NCBI GenBank assembly: GCA_003313425.1
Contig: NHZP01000004.1
Location: forward strand, 620,001 to 684,000
Reading direction: 5' to 3'
Length of the DNA: 64,000 nt
Source of the DNA: Pseudopyrenochaeta lycopersici
Lineage: Eukaryota; Ascomycota; Dothideomycetes; Pleosporales; Pseudopyrenochaetaceae
The position numbers were made by a program, and so were the translations under genes. The notes beneath the pieces are model-generated. The model saw only the letters and a program-made list of their open reading frames with translations, ran no database searches and was not told the DNA's origin. Positions within the stretch are counted from its first letter, which is position 1, and each line of letters begins with the position of its first letter. Shown piece by piece: positions 22,423-34,438 of this stretch.

Positions 22423-24906
22423 ATGGACTCACACATGGCGGAAGTAATTGCCCAGAGGCCAAACGGTCCTCCCTCGTCGCTCCCCGTCGGCCTACAGCGA
22501 CAGCCGTCCTTCTCCTCCTTTCCACCCTCTCGTTCACCGTCGTCAGTCTCCATCCGCAATGACAAGAAAACCCGCTCCCCACAGCCCCCCATGGTCCGGG
22601 AAGGCGACGACGAGGACTCTGTGCACTTGTCGTTTAATTCCTCCCAGCAGTCGCTAGCTGTGCCTCAGCCGAGAGCCGGCATGAAACTCCGGTCACAGTA
22701 TCCCGCCGATGCGATTGAGAATCATGTCGAGTACATTTTGGTAGCCTCCTTTGACATCGACCGCGGGTCCATCATGGAGCACCAATACCCAGCAGCTATC
22801 AGCGGAGATGAGACCATGCTGGCCGAGCTCATGCTGCCGGATCAGGCGCACGTGCGTAGTCAGGACTGGACTATTTTCTTCCTGCACAAGGACACCACAG
22901 CTGAGGAGGAGGAAAGAGAAGCTCGGAGAGAGCGCAGGCGACAGCGAAGGCGGCGGAAAGAGGGACTTGACGGGGACGATACGACTGCTGGCGCTGAAGA
23001 ACTGGATGACCAGGACGATGAGGGGGACGATGAGAGCGAGAGCGACGAAGAGCCGGATCCTGATGGCCCACCGCTAGTATATGTCCTCAATCTGGTGAAC
23101 ACAAAGCAGGACAACACAGTGAAGAGGTAGGTGCCGCTTTTAATATTGACCTTCCTGACGCTAACATACGGTAGAGGTGCGATTGTTAAGGCCATGGCGA
23201 TCTGCACGCGACACTCTTTTCTGCACATATACAAACCCTTGCTTCTACTAGCCCTAGAGGAATACTTCAGAGCTCCAGTTCCGGAAACGCTGGCTTCGCT
23301 ATATAATGCTCTCAACGCCATGGACCTATCCCTGCTCCCAAGACTATCAAATTTGGAGAACTTCGTGCTAGGCGCCAGCGATGCGAAGGACATGTTCATC
23401 GAAAAATTCGAGGCGATGATCAAGCAACGCAAGAAACTCGATGCCGCACGAGACTCACTAGAGACGTCATCAGACCCTCTGTCGAGGCGAAAGACGTATG
23501 CACTGCCGCGAGATACCCACGAGTTCGAGTCAAAAATCAACTACAATGGCATTCCCGTGCCCGTCAAAGTCCCCACAGCGTTAAGCCCAGAGACAGTGGG
23601 TGATTTCTCGCTCGTCAAACTCATCCAAACCTTCTCAATGCCTCATTCGACACAACCACAACCGTTCGCTTTGCATCCACACCTCACAACGAGCGGCGCA
23701 TTTACTCATCCTATCATAGTCCTTGTCAACGCACTCCTAACACAAAAGCGCATCATCTTCATCGGGCACAACCGACCTTCCAGCGAAGTCGCTGAAGCGG
23801 TGCTGGCAGCTTGCGCTTTAGCCTCTGGCGGTATTTTGCGAGGCTTCGTCCGGCACGCCTTCCCCTACACCGACCTCACCAAAGTCGACGACCTACTAAA
23901 AGTCCCCGGCTTCATCGCTGGTGTCACCAACCCGGCGTTTTCATACAAACCAGAATGGTGGGATCTCCTATGTGATCTGCCCACTGGTCGCATGAAGATC
24001 AGCAATCGCATCGAGTCGGCATCACCAACCGAGGGCTCGCTGTTCTTCCAACAGCAAGGTCTACCGATGAACGGGGCCGGCGGTCTTCAAATGTTGGACA
24101 GTAAAAATGGTGCCGACGCAACAGGAGATAACCAGTTCATGGAAGGCCTCCTCCAAAGCATCGCCAATAGGCACGGCGAGAATGCTATTCGCGCAAAATG
24201 GCGCTCATGGGTCCTGAAGTTTACACGCATTGCGGCCGCCTTCGAAGAGACTGTCTACGGAGCCTCCGCATTGTACATCGGCTCGCATGAGACGGATGCA
24301 GGTGCCTACGGCGTCTCAGGTCACGGCTACGTCTGGTCAGATGAAGGTTCTCGGCTCCGCGAACTTGGCGCAAATGTACACCGCATCGAGGGCTGGCGGA
24401 ATACTAGGAGCTATTACAGCTGTGTCCAGGATTTGGCGAGAAACTGGAATAAGAGACCGGTGCGAGGCATCGACTTGTATCACCAGCATGATAAGCTGAG
24501 GTGTTTAAAACTTACGCATGACCAGTCAGCAGCCATATATCTTGCGCTGGCAAGGTGTGTGGAAGAGGCTGGGCTACCGAGCGAGAGTTCGAATGCGTCG
24601 TCGACCAATCTGAGCGCCATGTCGCAATCTTTCACACTTGCGAACGATCCGGAACGAAAGCCGAGCGCTCAGCTACAGTATGAAACTGTTCTTCAGCTAC
24701 TTGCCGTCATCCCAGAAAGCAATACAGGGCTTTTCTACCTCAGCTTGGGGCTCTTCCATCCGAGGCAGGACGTAAGGATGGCAATAGTCAAGTTACTGGA
24801 GAGAATCATGGACCACCCGGCTGGGCGCTTATTCTGGACACAATTGGGTCGCTTTGCTAAGCTAGCCTTCTTCCGAGTGAAGAGAGAAGAAGCGGCGCCG
24901 AGATAA
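22423..24906 (+). CDS. AFI1: Arf3-interacting Afi1-like protein, DENN/SPA family
   Basis: Polarity protein: yeast Afi1 binds the Arf3 GTPase and marks cortical polarity; the family is related to DENN-type exchange proteins. Exons 22423-23126 and 23175-24906 give 811 aa. The intron is GTAGGT...GGTAG and the join AG|A makes [20 protein letters not shown]. Residues about 95-235 match the Afi1 N-terminal module ([40 protein letters not shown]). An Arg/Glu-rich and then acidic insert occupies about residues 165-215. The central and C-terminal SPA/DENN-like part is recognised by [40 protein letters not shown] and [20 protein letters not shown]. The N-terminal about 90 residues are disordered. Confidence 0.88.
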
Positions 24907-25309
24907 TGTTTGCTTGCTTGTTTAATGGCGTCTGGTGTATTGGAGTAAATAGTAGGAACTCTCACATGGGTCTTGATGATTAGCATCGCCACCGGTTATT
25001 TTTTTTCGCTTATGGTCAATCAACGATTAAGTTTGAGCATTGACAACTAAGCGATTGCATGATAACGGGCGTGAGAGGGGTGAACTACTGGGGATGCAAT
25101 TGTAGGGAACGTTAATTTCGATGTTTATCGATAAACAATTGGTCCTGCGCGAATCCCTGCATCATTTCCACTCGCCCAAAATTTCCGACTCACCCAACTT
25201 AGCCAGCAGCCCCTCGACGCGTCCAAGTCCCCTATTTCCGCATTAGAACATCACAGTTCCGCTATCGCTACCCTATCTTCCCAATCACCACCCCAATTGA
25301 GTAGCGATA
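24907..25309. other. Promoter region of AT-hook/TM gene
   Basis: This 403 bp stretch contains the AFI1 3' end and the upstream region of the next gene, including the palindrome at 25122-25137 that is listed separately. Confidence 0.5.
25122..25137. promoter_or_regulatory. Perfect 16-bp palindrome with two forkhead-like halves
   Basis: TGTTTATCGATAAACA reads the same on both strands. Each half contains ATAAACA, which fits the forkhead consensus RTAAAYA. It lies about 170 bp before the start codon at 25310. Use as a regulatory site is inferred. Confidence 0.35.
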
Positions 25310-26287
25310 ATGCCCACATCAACAACCCCAGTCGAACCACCACCACCAGCCAAAAAACGCGGACGGCCGAAGAAGGTTGTCGCCGAGGATGTGGGGACAG
25401 CACCGGCAGCGGAAGTGAAGAAAGCGACTGTGGGGAAGGCTGCCACGAAGGCGGCGCCGAAGCAGAAGGAGGTGGATACAAAGAAGGAGAAGAAAGCGCC
25501 CGCGAAGAAGACAGCCGTGAAGAAGGATGCGCCGAAGTCCGTTACGTCGCCACAACAGCCCACACCGACTACACCGGCGACGAGCAAGATATTAGAGCAA
25601 GTGAAGAGGACAGGGACATTGAAGGCGGCGTCTGCGACAACCGGAACGTCACCGAGTGCAAGCAAAGCGGCGAGCAAAGAGAAAGCCCCTGTGTCGCAGC
25701 CTAAATCATCCCCGCGAAAAACAATCCCGTCACAACCAACACCAGCAACACCTTCAAGCGCCTCTATCCCAACAGGAAACCCTCCACAATCAGCTGCAAC
25801 ACCTACCACACCACCCAGCTCTACACCCCCTACCACAGCCGCCGCTCCAGCAGCCGCACCCAAAGCACCAACACCACCCCCTACATCAACACCAACATCA
25901 GCGCCAACACCACGAGCAACAACCATCCCCCTCCCCCGCCAACCCGCCCTCGCGCCCTCGCCCCAACACCTCTCCAGGCCCCTCCTCTCCTTCGCAAAGC
26001 CCGCGCCCGCCACGCCCCGGCCCGGGCCCTCCGACGCGCACCCCTCGACGCTGCATTTCAGCAGACGGCCAACGCGCATCATCGAGCCGACGCCGAATAT
26101 CCTGCTGACGAAAAAGTACAAGCGGGCGGAGCGGCAGGTCACGTCGATAATAGTGGGGATTCCGTTTGTGCTCGTGGTCGGCTATCACTTGTATGTTCGG
26201 TGGAGGGCAGAGATACAGCGCAAGTTGGATGAGAGGGCGTTGGAGGATCTGAAGTTGGCTGATAGACAGGCTTCATTTGCAGAGTAA
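25310..26287 (+). CDS. AT-hook-like, proline/threonine-rich protein with C-terminal membrane helix
   Basis: A single exon of 325 aa. The N-terminus has KKRGRPKKVV, an AT-hook core (GRP flanked by basic residues), then Lys/Ala-rich segments resembling linker-histone tails. Residues about 130-225 are Pro/Thr/Ala-rich low complexity. The C-terminus is different in character: LLTKKYKRAERQ, a hydrophobic helix TSIIVGIPFVLVVGYHLYV, then a charged amphipathic helix RWRAEIQRKLDERALEDLKL. The conserved-looking tail suggests a small single-pass membrane protein, possibly of mitochondria or the nuclear envelope. The basic N-terminus may then be a targeting or chromatin-tethering extension. I do not recognise a named family. 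Codon composition in the repeat part is heavily C-rich. Confidence 0.75.
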   Translation: MPTSTTPVEPPPPAKKRGRPKKVVAEDVGTAPAAEVKKATVGKAATKAAPKQKEVDTKKEKKAPAKKTAVKKDAPKSVTSPQQPTPTTPATSKILEQVKRTGTLKAASATTGTSPSASKAASKEKAPVSQPKSSPRKTIPSQPTPATPSSASIPTGNPPQSAATPTTPPSSTPPTTAAAPAAAPKAPTPPPTSTPTSAPTPRATTIPLPRQPALAPSPQHLSRPLLSFAKPAPATPRPGPSDAHPSTLHFSRRPTRIIEPTPNILLTKKYKRAERQVTSIIVGIPFVLVVGYHLYVRWRAEIQRKLDERALEDLKLADRQASFAE

Positions 26288-26666
26288 GATGGGCGTTTGT
26301 GCTCGTTGATCACGATGATGATGATTTGTAATGGACAAAAGGGAATCCATGATGATTGGATTCGCTATATTATGTGTATAATGAATAAATTCTCAGCTTT
26401 GCCCCCTTGTTGTACGGCTCTCATCCCTCTTTTCATATATGGTTCGAGTTCCATCGTGGGGCTGGGTCTACTAAGGGTATCGCCCATCATCCCCGTTGCA
26501 TCATGCAAGTCGTTCTATTCCATTCCGAGCCCAAAAAACTTACTCCATGCATGCGTCTAACACATATCCTTCAATGCATCCCATGCCTGAATAAAAAATA
26601 GGAAAGAATGCTAACGTATACACAAGAAAATGGTGCGGAATACGCAGAAAAGAATGGAAGAAACAC
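26288..26666. other. Convergent 3' intergenic region
   Basis: This lies between the AT-hook/TM gene (+) and the lipase gene (-). It holds a short GATGATGATG run near 26313 and presumably the two 3' untranslated regions, but no gene. Confidence 0.5.
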
Positions 26667-29314
26667 TCATTCCAACACGCCGTCAGCGGTCATCTTCTTA
26701 GAACTCTTCTTCCTAAGAACCATGCCCCTCGTTCCCGAATGGTCGAGTACAAGCCCCATACCTGAGCCTTGACTACCACGTCTGCTACCGGGCCTGCTAT
26801 TGGGCCTGCTATTCGTTCTCGGCTCGGTGTAGGGAGTGGAAGTTTCTTGTGTCTGCTGTGAAAGTGAGGTGCTAGTATTAGGATCAGGCGTGATAGGGCC
26901 CTGCGGATGAAAGAGACTCTTGTACCGTAGCTCCGGCGAGCTCGGTGTGTTTGCCGTGGCAGCAGTCATTGTCAGATTGAGTAATGTACCGGTCCGCCAG
27001 TCCGTAGCCGTAGTAATTAGAGGTGTAGGAGGTTGTGACACAGATACAAAAGGCGTCGTTGGGCGTGTTGATGGCCATAAGGTTGGACCTTGAAAAGTAG
27101 GTGATGTGGGAGGCGACGGGGATGATGATAGGATATCTGTTGTGTCTGAGTCCGGATCTGCGAAGTAATCACGATCAGACGTATCGTTTGATGAAGATAG
27201 CAGGTCTAGATGTAGAGATTTGGCGCGGTTGTGTTCAGAAGAGCGAGTCTTTGAGACATTTGCCTTATGGGCTTCTCTAAGTGTAGACATCAGTTGGGGT
27301 GTCTTGGCGGTAGTTCGTGATAGGAATGGGCTGGTCGGCGCTGATTTGCGTAGGATTGGACTAGGTGGCTCTGTTCTGAGCTCGAAACGGGTGATCTTAT
27401 GCACCGACTTCGCCCGATGAGCGTGAGAAAGATCGTAGCCTTGGGAGATCGGCCTGCCGAGATTGTTGAGCCGCAGGTCCACTTGACTCGTGTTAAACAC
27501 TACTCGTGCTCTCAACTTCTGAATAGTGTCGTCCAAAGCAAGCTCAATCGCAACATGGTTCTGGATCCTTGACAGTTTCGGCCATGTCGCTTGTTGCCCC
27601 GTGAGCAAACATCCAACCATGTACTCAGGAGTCGGGTTACTCAAGACCCTAGGGAAGTCTGCGTATGAGATCTTTGGGAAAATGTTGATGTCGCCGGAAT
27701 AGCGTTGACTCAGGATGGACCTCACCTTGGTCACTACATTTGGTAGAAAACCAATGTCGGCGAGTTCCTGAAGGCGATGCAGCATTTCTCCCCTGGCAAG
27801 GCTGGCTGCAATACTCATCCAACCAGATCCAGAAGGCAAGACGGTGTTCTTGTGAGCCCCTGATGCAAATATTTCCTCTTCCTTCGCGAGGAACGGCACT
27901 ACATGCGGGTTGACTTGGGAGACGATGAAGTGATTGACGTTGAACATCTCTGCTAAACGCGTCATTGGCAGGTCGTTGTCCACCGACCCATCTATCCAAG
28001 TTGCGTCAGGGTTGGGATCCCATGGCACCTCTCTGCCAGTCTTGGGGTCTTTGGCAAGAAGTGATGCTTCCTTGTAGACAAGTGGTACAGAGCATGACGT
28101 ACATCTGGAATCGGTCAGCGTTTATTAAACTTCAATACATGTATATCACGCATGACTTACACTGCCGACCAAATGACTACATTTGGCGCCGTGATATAGT
28201 TCAACAGTCGCGGTAGCTCGTACAGAGAGGAGGTCGATACGGGAATGTTCAAGATGCGCCGGGTTCGATTGTACGCTTCTTGAAAAGTCATATCCCCAAG
28301 CAGTCCTCGCATGACCCTCTCTAGATGAGAGATGTCAAAGAGGACGCCTGTCTTCAGCATGCGCACCGCCTTGTGCACGACGCTTTCCGATTCGCCAGGC
28401 TTCCCGAATACATCCAGATCACCGTAGCAGAACTGGTGCAAAACGCCTGGAATTTCTTCATCAGTCTTGGTGCACAGAACAGCGCAGACAATGCTTCCAG
28501 CAGACGCTCCAGATATTATGCGTGGGAGAAGGCGCGCTTCCCATAGGCTCTTGACAACACCAATGTGGTTCATGCCGAAGGTTCCGCCCCCTGACAATAG
28601 CAACGCGCTTCGCCCAAAGGATTGGCGTGTCTGCAAAAGCTGCTCGACTAGGATTCGTGGGTCCACAGGACATCGGTCTCCTTGCTTAGCTGATACGTCT
28701 AACAGAGCTGCCATGGTCTGCTGCGCTGAGTCGATGTATCGCTCGATCAGCCTCTTGGTTCCCACATGCGAATGCTTGTACAGCCGCAGATCGCCCATGT
28801 CACCCAATCCCCGGGTAAGCGTGGTCCGTATCAGAAAAAGCATCTTCTTCACATCGCAGCTTACGCGAGCGTCATCCAGCTCGCTCAGCCGGGCAGCGAC
28901 CAGCTGCGCGTCATATTCGGGCGAGTGGTCCAGCTCTTTCCAGGACTCATTACCTTCTAGGACATCCAACTCGGTCGCGGCGGCTTTCCATTCGTCGTAT
29001 GATTCAGCCTGCAAGTGTCTCATTAGCATGTGAAAGTAGCACCACCAATCTGAAGTACCCACGTCTTTCATGCGCAGGTACAGGACCTGCTTGCGGCTTG
29101 CCTCGACTGCAGCCGCTTCCTTATCTGGCACATTGTAGTTGCCGATTGTGCTGCCTAGAGCCCCTACTGGGTCTCTCACTAGCTGGACGAGGGGTGTGAG
29201 GAATCCGCCATGGCTCTTGCTCTTTCGTGTGACCCTGTGTGTAGTCTTTTGTGACCCTCCTACGTGCAGCCGGGAACTGCCTCCTGCAAACACAGTATCG
29301 GACAGCAGTGACAT
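26667..29314 (-). CDS. Patatin-like triacylglycerol lipase (Tgl3/4/5 family)
   Basis: Lipid-droplet triacylglycerol lipase or lysophospholipid acyltransferase of the fungal Tgl3/4/5 group. Exons 29314-28161 and 28104-26667 give 863 aa. The intron is GTAAGT...TCCAG, and the join GT|A restores WSAVCTSCSVPLVY. The N-terminal domain (about 40-210) carries family landmarks YLRMKDVGTSDWWCYFHMLM and RTTLTRGLGDMGDLRLY. The patatin core has the oxyanion loop GGGTFG (242-247), nucleophile elbow GASAGS (Ser about 271) and the second dyad residue in WIDGS (Asp about 423). From about residue 600 the tail is Ser/Thr/Pro-rich with many SP/TP sites, so it may be phosphoregulated. The exact paralogue cannot be chosen by eye. 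Confidence 0.9.
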
Positions 29315-30557
29315 GGAGAGCGAGCGTACGCCATGCGCATCTGCTGCAAGACTCGGTGGGCGGGAAGTGGAGGAAGGGTCGGGAGGTCGAACCGGTCTGA
29401 CGGATGTTGGCTGAGGTGGGAATGATATATCTAGGGGGTCGGAGTTCTCGGATAGTCAGGCGCAAAGTAGCTGTTAGCGGTTTAATAGCAGTGTTGCACT
29501 TGAGAATGCGGTGTGGGCGTAGTGGAGATTAGTCGACTGCGGGCGGTCATGCGCTGGTGGTTGCGCTGGATGCTGCGGAAATAGCGGAAGTCGCACCGCG
29601 CGTGAGTTTGGGCAGTCTCAGGGTTTGCGAAAAGGACAGTCGTCAAGCTTTTTATGACATGGGCGTGAGCAGCACGACGTCAAGTACCTGCTGCCAGCGC
29701 AGGCATGGAGCAATGACTCGTGGCACATGAGCGTGAGACTCCGTCATCGCCCAGGATGAGGCCAGACAAAGCCGACGTCGAGAGCCTCGCCCGAAGCTCG
29801 ACAAAACTTTGGCCGGGACCTGCAGCAAAACTCCTTAGCCTACTGCACACACTGTCATGGATTAATTCTGCTGTAATGCGTTGCACTCTTTCCACATTGA
29901 CAACACGCTGCTCGCAACATGCACTGGTAGGCTACATCCAAAGTCATTGCCGACTTCAGGAAATACAGTGCAGGATGGAACACATGTTATTTGCACCTCA
30001 GCTACCAGTCCGGCATGCGCAGCTAAAGGTAGTCACGCTCACCTATCCCACGTACTCCGCATTGCAGGGGGGGCCATGGAAAAACCTGGAGAACGTGGGG
30101 CGCCGTCCCATCTTGCCTCATTTGGCCGTCATCTATCATCTTTTTCAGTCCACGAGGTCCATTTGCATGAGACAAACATATCGCCTGGGCTGAGTAGCGT
30201 AATGGGTGTCATCTGGACGCAGTGATTAGACATGGCGCCGCTTTCACATGTCAGCTAGGCTAACGCCCATACCAAAGTAGGGAAGCGAACTCGGACCTCC
30301 AGCTATGTATCGTTTTAGGCAAGCAGCCCGGTCTTCTTCATTTGCGAGCATGGTTACTGCGATTGACTGATTTTATTGTATTTCCCCTGAAAATAAAAAT
30401 ACGGCATTCGCAAAGATGAAGCTGCCGCTCAACGGTGGGTATCATGCTATCGAAATGAAAAATGCCGCCAGAATGTCCATGTTCTTTTTAGATCTCACAA
30501 ATATCTGCCGTTGGTGACATATAATACCAGACAATTTGAAATTTTTTCCCAGTCTCT
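29315..30557. other. Lipase promoter and gene-free region
   Basis: 1.2 kb between two minus-strand genes. It includes the lipase upstream region and the 3' region of the next gene. Short frames on both strands have no support, and there is a G7 run near 30066. Confidence 0.5.
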
Positions 30558-31871
30558 TCAGTAAGGATGCCGTTTGTCGACCAGCTTTGGCTCCTCCCCT
30601 TCCTCCCGAACGACACGATACCACCCTTTTGCCTGATCGTTCTGCTCGACAGCAAGGAAGACCCGCTCAAGGTTACGCAGATACGCAAGCATGTTCGGCT
30701 GCGGTAATCCATCGGGTAGGACAAGCTTCGTGATGGCATCTAGCTGCTGCCGCGAAAGCCGGCGGTCCATAAACAGGAAGTTGAACATAATGTTGTGCGA
30801 ACCGAATGACAACATGCTCAGCTTGTAGGGAAGGATTGCGGTCTCCATATACAATTGACGACAGACGCTATTAAGAAGTGTGAAGCTGTTCGAGATTCGG
30901 ACGTCAGGTTTCTGGGTCGAGATCGAATTGTAGGGGTTGAGCGGTCGATTGAAAACCGTGCAGTAGTACTTAAAAATTGGTCGAACTTGGTGCGGTTCGC
31001 TAGACTGGTAGGTAGTGCGATAGTTCTCAAACCCAATGTTGATGGTATTGCCTCCTAGCGCGTACTCATAAATCTTTTTGCGGATATCCTCAGGGAGTTG
31101 GAGGAATGGTGAGTTGGTTTGATTTGTAGACCATCTTCACTAATCAGTTGTGGTCGTGCATGAACAGGAAGACGGGGGTACCTACATCTGAGCCTCCTTA
31201 GATCTCTTCGATAGGCGCTCTCCCAGAATACTCCTATGCGGCGCAGGTGTCTTCTCGGCTGTGTAAGCATTCGGCATGTATGGGCACCTCGGCTGTTCAT
31301 CCTTGATAACACTCTCGAAGAGCCGCGACGTCTCTGTTGATGCGTTGAAAGTACCTTCGATTCTTCTTACAGGCTGATCTCCTAAAGTTTTAGCTTTTGG
31401 AACTACTTGATCCCTACCGGTTTCCTGGTGAGCCTTCTTTTGGGTTTCTGCAGGCGGCGTTGGCAGATGGCTGTTGGTCGGTGAGGAGTCTTTCTGTTTC
31501 CATTTCATCCTGTTCTTCACAGCATCTGCAAAGTCATCTCGGCTGCCGTAGATGTTGTACAGTTTTGAATTCACGGTTTGGGATCGCTCTTTAAGAACAT
31601 TGTCGAAAACACTGCGTCGATTGCTGCTTTTCAGTGCGGAGTCGTTGTCCGTCTCCTCGTGCGGTATGGAAATAGGACCGCTGAAACTTTTCAATCCCTT
31701 CTTCAGCAATGACGACATTTTCTCACCCCGGCTTGGAGGCGGGGTCGGTAGACGCAACTCAGCTGGGTCGTCCGGTTTGTATCGCTTGTGGCTGTCATCA
31801 TAGTTCAGTAAGCGGTGATGCTCGTACGCGGGTCGTGGCTTGTCGCGTTGCGAATACGTGCGCTTAACCAT
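30558..31871 (-). CDS. Fungal protein of unknown function with DUF7730-like domain
   Basis: Exons 31871-31186 and 31134-30558 give 420 aa. The 51-nt intron is GTAGGT...GTGAAG with an AACTGAT branch point; the join AT|A makes EAQIWSTNQTNSPFLQLPED. The first ATG giving this frame is at 31871 (MVKRTYSQRDKPRPAYEHH); an in-frame stop lies a little upstream. Residues 1-225 are charged and probably disordered, with PTPPPSRGEKMSSLLKKGLK. The C-terminal 190 residues have the pattern common in filamentous ascomycetes: SPFLQLPEDIRKKIYEYALG, then LLNSVCRQLYMETAILPYKL and LRNLERVFLAVEQ. Such domains resemble F-box-adjacent helical proteins, but no function is established. An additional upstream exon is possible. 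Confidence 0.78.
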
Positions 31872-34438
31872 CTCGCGGAAGTAATCCAAGGCTTCTGATA
31901 TAGGCACGAGAATGGTTCAGTTTGTGGTTAACAACTTCTGCGAAGAGCTAGTTGAGTGCGTTGAACTCCGAGGAAGTCTCGAGTCTGTCGAGGGCGGCAG
32001 GTAAAGGCAAGAGCGCGACTCTCAGTGCAGCCGATTTTGAGTAAGTAAGCAGGTTGATAAAGCAACTGATGTTTTGGAGCCGAGTTTTTCCACTTGCGTC
32101 GTGACCCTCGAAATGCGTAATAGTGCGCGGCAGCGGGGAATGCTGCGTCTTGCAGCCTAGCTAGGCGGATAGTGACATGTAATTGAACACGATTCCACAG
32201 CGGCCAAATTGATTGATCTAGTCTGAGACTTTGCAGATGAACGCTCAGATTTCTGCGACTTTCATGCGCTGGTGGTGGCAGCGGCGGTAGATCTCCGCAC
32301 TTTTCGCGTGCTCACGTGCAGTCATCATGAATCGATTACGGTTAGCGTGACGCTTCAAGCATTCACCGGTCGCCAAGTCTGGCCAAGCACATATTCAACT
32401 GTCTAGAGCAAAGACTGCAATACCTATTTCATTCTACGAAGCCCTAAAACCCCCAGTCATCTTTCACCAAATACTCAGGACGTCAAACATTAACCCAATC
32501 GCCAATGGGCTGAGTACTATTGATTCATGTACAGCAAACTGACGATGCCTCATTCATCGTTTAGCATTGCAACACAACTAGCAACCTATTGCGCGGAATC
32601 TCCAGCACTCGGTCCCTACCGAGTACCCTTTTAGTTTACTAATGCCTCTTTAACTTTACTGCGTAGCGTTTCACATCTCGTCATACGCTACCTTTTCTTC
32701 TGGGTCCATGCTAGGGCCATACGGTACAAGAATTGAGAAGGTTCGTCCCTGCATTAAACTAGCCGCTGGGTTGTACCGTTCAGGAGCCCCAAGAGTCTTT
32801 TAGGGGGGCTATCGATACAGCGTCGCTCAAATAGGTTTCAAGCGACTCACTAAGACGGTAGATTCTGAGCTTCAGACTATCGAAACTCGGGCTTGTTGAG
32901 TACTTCCATGCAATCAGAAAGCCCAAGCTGTTAACTCCAGGTCGGTGTTCAAAAGTGCTGAGGCGATGAGGCTACTTTTAATGGACTTGGTTTTGATGAA
33001 GAACAATTCATTTGATAATCAAGAGCACAAACCAAAAACTGGCGTTTCTATGAATAGCTCCCAGAGTCTTCTCTGTATTTTCACATTGAAATACCCTAAA
33101 TAGTCTAGCCAACTCAGATTGTTGAGGAGTTTGTGCAGAAATGCATTTATAAACCTAGCTTTCATCTGGGGGGGATGACTTGAATAAAAGTTATATGAAT
33201 CCGCAATAATTGCTGAGGTTAGGGCGTGTGCCGGTTAGGGCTCCTAGCTGAACATATGTTGATCTGTGGTCGAACTTGGCAAAGGACTCAGAGCGTACAT
33301 TAGACTCATGGACATCGTCGGACAGCAACGAACGGCGCAATGCTTACGCGACTGCCAAGCCACTAGCCTTCACTCAAGAGCCTTGAGACCGACCCTGCAT
33401 TTAAGCATCCTCTCGCCAACGCTCGCATTTGATCTCGTCTGGCTTGCATAAAACGGACATCGTGTTTGATGTTCACGCCTTCCGGTTGCCAAGCCCTGCC
33501 TATCTTCGGTTGGCTCCGCCATTGGCTAGGAACACTTTGGCCGGCCTACTTTTAGACGCATGTGTCTCCCATGACACTATTGTCAAAGTATCTTTCAGCT
33601 TATGAACCTACACGATATTCGAGGCTGTTTGATCAAACTATCCACGTTTAGTCAATATCTGCAAACGCTTGCGATCAGTACTGTCAAACGGATATACGTG
33701 GTAAATACAGTTACAATAGCAGTAGCGCTCAATACCTTCTCCCAACCCAAACCCCATTGACTAAGTCCTTAAATCTAGCACTTCAGCAGAATTTTACGCT
33801 TCTATGGTGAGGGCGGGTATCGATGATCAGTTCTTTTCAGCTCGGCATGGCGCCAATTCGCATGTTCGTCAAATCAAAGTTAAGGAACCCCTGAGGGTTG
33901 CACTGATTTCGTGTTCCTCGCTTTCCTTCCGCATTCTTTCCCACCATCTCGAAAACATACTCCCCTTTTTGCCGATCTCCAATATCTCATCTTAATGCAG
34001 GGCTGAGTTATCCACAAGTGTCAGATTTTAGGGCTAATGCACGCTTTCCTGGCAGACCACTTTGAGTAAAGGGAATCAATATGGGCTAGAGGAGTGATCG
34101 CATTGGCTAGCAGTCAGTTCTTTCTTTATACTAGTCGCGTAAATTGTATGGATCCAAGTCGAGCTGAAGAGACGATCCCTGCCTGTCTACATGGCAGGAG
34201 ATGGAAGGATCCGGATGTGGCTGAGTGGCTTTCAAATAAAAACGATGCGGTACGGGACCAGAATTGTTGACGGAAGGATATAAGGTTGACGAGGAATTCT
34301 ATATGTTGTTGAAGAACTGACCAGTTCATACCTTACTGACTTCTTTTCTTTCGTTGCATTTTCTACACTCTGATCTCCGATCTCTATCTCATCATAACTG
34401 TCATTCATCAACCCTGCCTTTTCGAGTTCACCTTCAAA
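31872..34438. other. 2.6 kb gene-poor stretch
   Basis: All six frames are densely interrupted by stops from about 31.95 to 34.4 kb, and no domain is visible. Composition is lower in GC than around the housekeeping genes to the left. It may be decayed repeat DNA, but no element ends could be delimited. The final few hundred bases should be the promoter of the secreted protein gene. Confidence 0.5.

Noticed and set aside
22860..23540. 226-codon minus-strand frame inside AFI1
   Set aside because: It is opposite the acidic/basic repeats of AFI1, serine-rich by codon mirroring, and crosses the AFI1 intron.
25285..26142. 285-codon minus-strand frame opposite the AT-hook/TM gene
   Set aside because: It is the mirror of proline/threonine codon repeats, and is Gly/Val/Ala low complexity without any domain.
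32000..34400. Possible degraded retroelement
   Set aside because: No long terminal repeats, polymerase motifs or clear boundaries could be found by eye.
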